A stretch of 64,000 nucleotides of DNA from Hericium rajendrae (taxonomy: Eukaryota > Basidiomycota > Agaricomycetes > Russulales > Hericiaceae): the NCBI GenBank assembly GCA_033439255.1, contig CM065881.1, positions 2,480,001-2,544,000 on the forward strand, given 5' to 3'. Shown piece by piece: positions 61,027-64,000 of the stretch. Both the position numbers and the translations under genes were made by a program. The number at the start of each line of letters is the position of its first letter. The first letter of the stretch is position 1. The notes below the pieces were generated by a model. It worked only from the letters and a program-made list of their open reading frames with translations, had not been told where the DNA came from and ran no database searches.

Positions 61027-61337
61027 TACGGAACAACAGGTGGTGGAACAACATAATTTGGTGTACGGTAAGGTATGAGAGAGAAGCGGGGTGGACATTG
61101 CGCGCGTGTATTGGTGGGAAGAGAAATATGGTATGGGTGCGGGAATCGCGCTGCTTCCGGCAGCCGCGCAGGATGGGGGCGGCGGCGCGCTCAGCCCTGG
61201 CACGATGCCAGTAGTATGAACGCGGCACGGGGCATCGCGAACGCGCATATATGCACGCGCTTCGCGGACCTGCGCCTAATCAGCGTCGCGCCCGCAAAAA
61301 ACATCTCAGAAGACTCACCCCGTGGAGTGGCAGTCTA

Positions 61338-62771
61338 TTAGCCCCAGTATCGCGCGCCGTCCTCGCGCGGCTGTTCGCGCTCGTCCTCGCCGGCGTACTC
61401 GAGCTCCGCGGGCGGCTGCGGCACGCTGTATCCCGGCAGCGGCGTGAGCAACGTGCTATCGGGCGGGAGCGTGCCTGTGCTCGCGCGGTGCGGCGGGTAT
61501 GACGGCGGCGACGGCGACGCGAGGTCGACGTAGCGCTGCGGTTGCGGTTGCGGGGTCGTGCCGAGGCCGAGTGGCAACGAGAGGCGGTGCGGCACGGGGC
61601 GCGCGTAATCCCAACTCGGGGTCGAGCGCACGTCGTACGACGCGCGATGCTGTGCCTGCGGCTGCTCGCTCCACGATCCGGGCGCGGACACCATGCCGGG
61701 CGGGACGGCGTACAGCGAGGAGCGGCGCTCGCGCGCGTGCGTCTGCTGGATCGGCGGGAGGGGGTCGTAGATGCCTTGTTGGTACGGCTGGCTGCCATAG
61801 CGCGCCATCGTATCGTCGACGCCCATACCGACACCGGGACCTGCGAGGCCGCCAAGCGGGATGCCCACGCCGACGGGCGTCTGGCTGCCGTACGATTGCT
61901 GCTGGTACTGCTGCTGGTGTTGCTGCTGGTGCCGCGGCGCGTACTGCTGGTGCAGGTACGAGTTGTGCGGGCGATAGTCGTCGGTATGGTTGTGCGCAGG
62001 CGAGGCGGCGGGCGCGGAGAGGCTGGCCATGCTGGCGCGCTCGGCCTCGTCCTTCTTGGCCTTGCGCCATTGCTTGCGCAACTCCTTGAATTCTGGGGCG
62101 AGATAAGTCGGGGCGGGATCAGATTAGGGCAGGGACGCACCGCCAGGACTCCGCTTGCCGCCATGGCGCTGCATGACGATGTGAGCGTTGAGATGATTGA
62201 GGGTGCCATAAGATTTTGTGCAGCCAGGCCAGGAGCAGTGGTAAAGACGCTCGATCTCGTCGTAGCGCCGCCGCGGCCGCTTCTTCACGGCGTTGCCCGG
62301 AAGAGCGACGAACGAGTACGTCTTTGCATTCTCGTCGTCCTGCGCCTGCGTCTGGGAGGCGGGAGGGGACGCGGTGGGCGTGCTGGGCTGGACGGACGCG
62401 GAAGACGGGCCGGCGGAAGAATGGCGCGTGTACTGGTCGGGGTGGGCGGGCGGTGGCATTGGGTAACCCGACGAGCTGGGGCGGGGATCGGCGGGGGTGG
62501 CATGGGGGTCATCGTAGACGGCGGGGACGCGGTACTGGAAGCCGGGGGACGGCTGAGTGCCGGCGGAGGAGGCGGAGAAGTCGTCGTTGTATGAGTCGAC
62601 GGGGTGGTCCCAGGGATCACTGGCGGCGGAGCCGGCTGTCGGGGGACGGTTGTCGGGGTTGATGTCGTGCCATGTATTATTGGGATGGGCGGGGTGGGTG
62701 TACATGGCTTGGTTGGCATAGCCGTGGCGGAAGGGATTTATGTCCAAGTTGGGACGGAGGGAGGAGAGCAT
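61338..62771 (-). CDS. Con7-like C2H2 zinc-finger transcription factor
   Basis: Nuclear regulator related to ascomycete Con7, a factor linked to morphogenesis and, in Magnaporthe, conidium and appressorium formation. The start at 62771 gives MLSSLRPNLDINPFRHGYAN. A long Pro/Ser-rich region leads to the conserved core: TYSFVALPGN, KKRPRRRYDEIERLY, a single C-x4-C finger (HCSWPGCTKSYGTLNHLNAH) and MQRHGGKRSPG. After a 48-bp intron (62093-62140) the core continues EFKELRKQWRKAKKDE. The rest is low-complexity, rich in Gln, Pro and Ser (HQQQHQQQYQQQ), ending ARYWG at 61338. An in-frame ATG at 62960 would extend the start upstream, but 62771 fits better. The Con7 relationship rests on the finger and its two flanking blocks; function in this fungus is inferred. 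Confidence 0.85.
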
Positions 62772-64000
62772 GGCGTTTGTTGTTGCCCATCGAACGCGTC
62801 CGCCTCTATATCCCAAAACAATTCCACTCCCCAGATCTACGTCAGATCCCCAATCACCGCGCGCGCCCTCGCCCCGGGCCCCAACCGCTGACAAAACGTC
62901 ATCCAGACATCTTCCTCCCCGTGCTCTTCCAGAATTTCCATTTAGAACGCCTTCCATCACAGATCATCCTGTATCAGATCCATCTCGTCACAACCACCGT
63001 CCCCGCCCCCGCCTCCTTTTTTGCCCCAATATTCCCTTTTTCAGCAAACGCAGACGCCCGACATCGTCCTCTCCCCCGCCCGATAACCCCGGCTGCATGT
63101 CCGCGGCGTCCGCCTCCGCAGCGACGCATTCCCGCTGCGTACAGCGCATCGTCCTCCAGCTCCCAACCCTAGTCCACCTCGTGACTCAATGTCCCCATCT
63201 GCTTCCGCGCTGGGGAATGTCGGCCTGGGTCAATCGGGCGCGGTCCCGCCGGGGGCGCAGACGGAGGATCGCCTCGTCCGGAGTGTCTGCGCGCCCGCTG
63301 CGCAAGGGACGGGACCCTGGCGGCCGTTTCTTCCGGGGTGCGGCTTGCATAGAATGGCCACCTGTCGTTGCGGAGAGGCATGCGGATGGCCTCGGAGATG
63401 ATGCACGCGAGGCCTTGGTGGTTTATAGGTGTACGAATCATGCATGGGTGTTTGTACGCAATGGGTCCAATGCACGCTTGTGTCGCGCGCGAGTGTGGGT
63501 CCCCTTCTGAACGTTTGTACACGGGACTGTAGGTGGCGACACGGGACTTTTTCATCGTACCACGACATTTTCTCATGGCATGCCAGAAGCAATCATTGTG
63601 CGTCCGAACTGAGTCTTCCGTCGACACGCAGGCACATGGTGATACGATACGAGGTACGATCACCAGAACCAGCTGCAAGATGTTGTTGGCAGGCAGACGG
63701 AAAGGAAGGCTGAATCTCCGTCAGCGATTGCATTGGCACCCCAATGGACACAACGCCGCGGAAATCCGGATGGGGAGGCAAGCTGCTCAGTCGAGGCGCG
63801 GCGACGGCGAAAGGGGACACGCTCGTACCGTGATGGCAGAGCAACCCGGACTGCATGCGCCACCCTAGCTTGTTCATTGCGGATGGGCAACGGCGCCGGA
63901 GTCGAAGCATCCAGCAAAGCAATAAAGTGCACGATAGGTCATGGAGTCATCCAGCTACAGCAAACCTGCGGCTCCGGCTATCTACTGCCAGCCGAGATCT
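62772..64000. other. Upstream region of the Con7-like gene, no gene seen
   Basis: 1.2 kb to the window edge, presumably promoter or leader of the zinc-finger gene. The first part (62800-63150) is strongly C-rich on the plus strand. No convincing ORF or RNA gene. Confidence 0.5.

Larger units (their letters stand above)
53080..61337. other. 8.2-kb region without a recognisable gene
   Basis: This is by far the largest gap in an otherwise tightly packed window. The longest open frames (54729-55352 plus, 55753-56673 plus, 60107-60802 minus) have no family motifs, no intron-consistent extension and a composition typical of chance frames in GC-rich DNA. CpG is abundant, so it does not look like methylated, mutated repeat DNA. 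I see no reverse transcriptase, transposase or terminal-repeat signal. Local elements include a T12 run (54237-54248), GTGACGTCAC at 58037-58046, a two-unit tandem repeat at 60222-60437 and UGUACAUA motifs at 60939-61026. It holds the F-box/RCC1 promoter and the Con7-like 3' flank, and may include unannotated non-coding transcripts or weakly conserved genes. Confidence 0.6.

Noticed and set aside
53080-61337. Transposon, LTR or virus-like element as filler of the long gap
   Set aside because: No reverse transcriptase, integrase, transposase or capsid-like motif and no paired terminal repeats were seen. CpG is not depleted.

Overview
This is a gene-dense stretch of a filamentous fungal nuclear genome, most likely from an Agaricomycete (Basidiomycota). 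Genes lie on both strands and carry many short introns of about 48-60 bp with GT-AG ends. The protein families are conserved eukaryotic housekeeping genes plus basidiomycete-type accessory genes: an F-box protein, a secreted GH5 glucanase, a DHA2-type transporter and a Con7-like zinc-finger factor. The species cannot be named from the sequence.

Layout. 1-2050: GIN4/HSL1-type protein kinase (minus, runs off the left edge), divergent from the U2 snRNP factor SF3B1/Hsh155 (2192-5850, plus). 6059-9311: AP-1 gamma-adaptin (minus), divergent from a forkhead factor (9737-12603, plus). 13140-15552: secreted GH5 beta-glucanase (minus). 16501-18226: mitochondrial-type rhomboid protease (plus), followed directly by a degraded partial copy of an RCC1-repeat gene (about 18240-19440). 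19558-21735: MFS drug/H+ antiporter-like transporter (minus). 22518-23678: ribosomal protein eS4 (minus). 23981-27017: G-patch spliceosome disassembly factor TFIP11/Ntr1 (minus), divergent from proteasome ATPase Rpt4 (27435-29050, plus). 29352-32320: Sec1 (minus), divergent from an F-box protein (32697-34503, plus). 35308-37531: methylenetetrahydrofolate reductase (plus). 38066-40936: ELMO-domain protein (minus), divergent from TOR kinase (41890-50514, plus). 50928-53079: F-box/RCC1 protein (minus). 53080-61337: about 8.2 kb without a recognisable gene. 61338-62771: Con7-like C2H2 transcription factor (minus).

The genes serve separate cell processes (splicing, vesicle traffic, proteolysis, one-carbon metabolism, growth control). 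I see no biosynthetic cluster, virus-like element, transposon, CRISPR array, rRNA or convincing tRNA. Five gene pairs are head-to-head, and several of the shared promoters contain palindromic E-box-like sites.

The main caution for a user is sequence quality. At least nine genes, including essential single-copy ones (SF3B1, RPT4, TOR, SEC1), have one or more single-base frame breaks, mostly a homopolymer one base too short. These look like base-calling errors, not gene decay, so simple ORF calls split the genes. I found no convincing new biological system. The most unusual parts are the long gene-free tract with a tandem repeat and G-quadruplex motif, and the partial RCC1 copy lying against the rhomboid stop codon.
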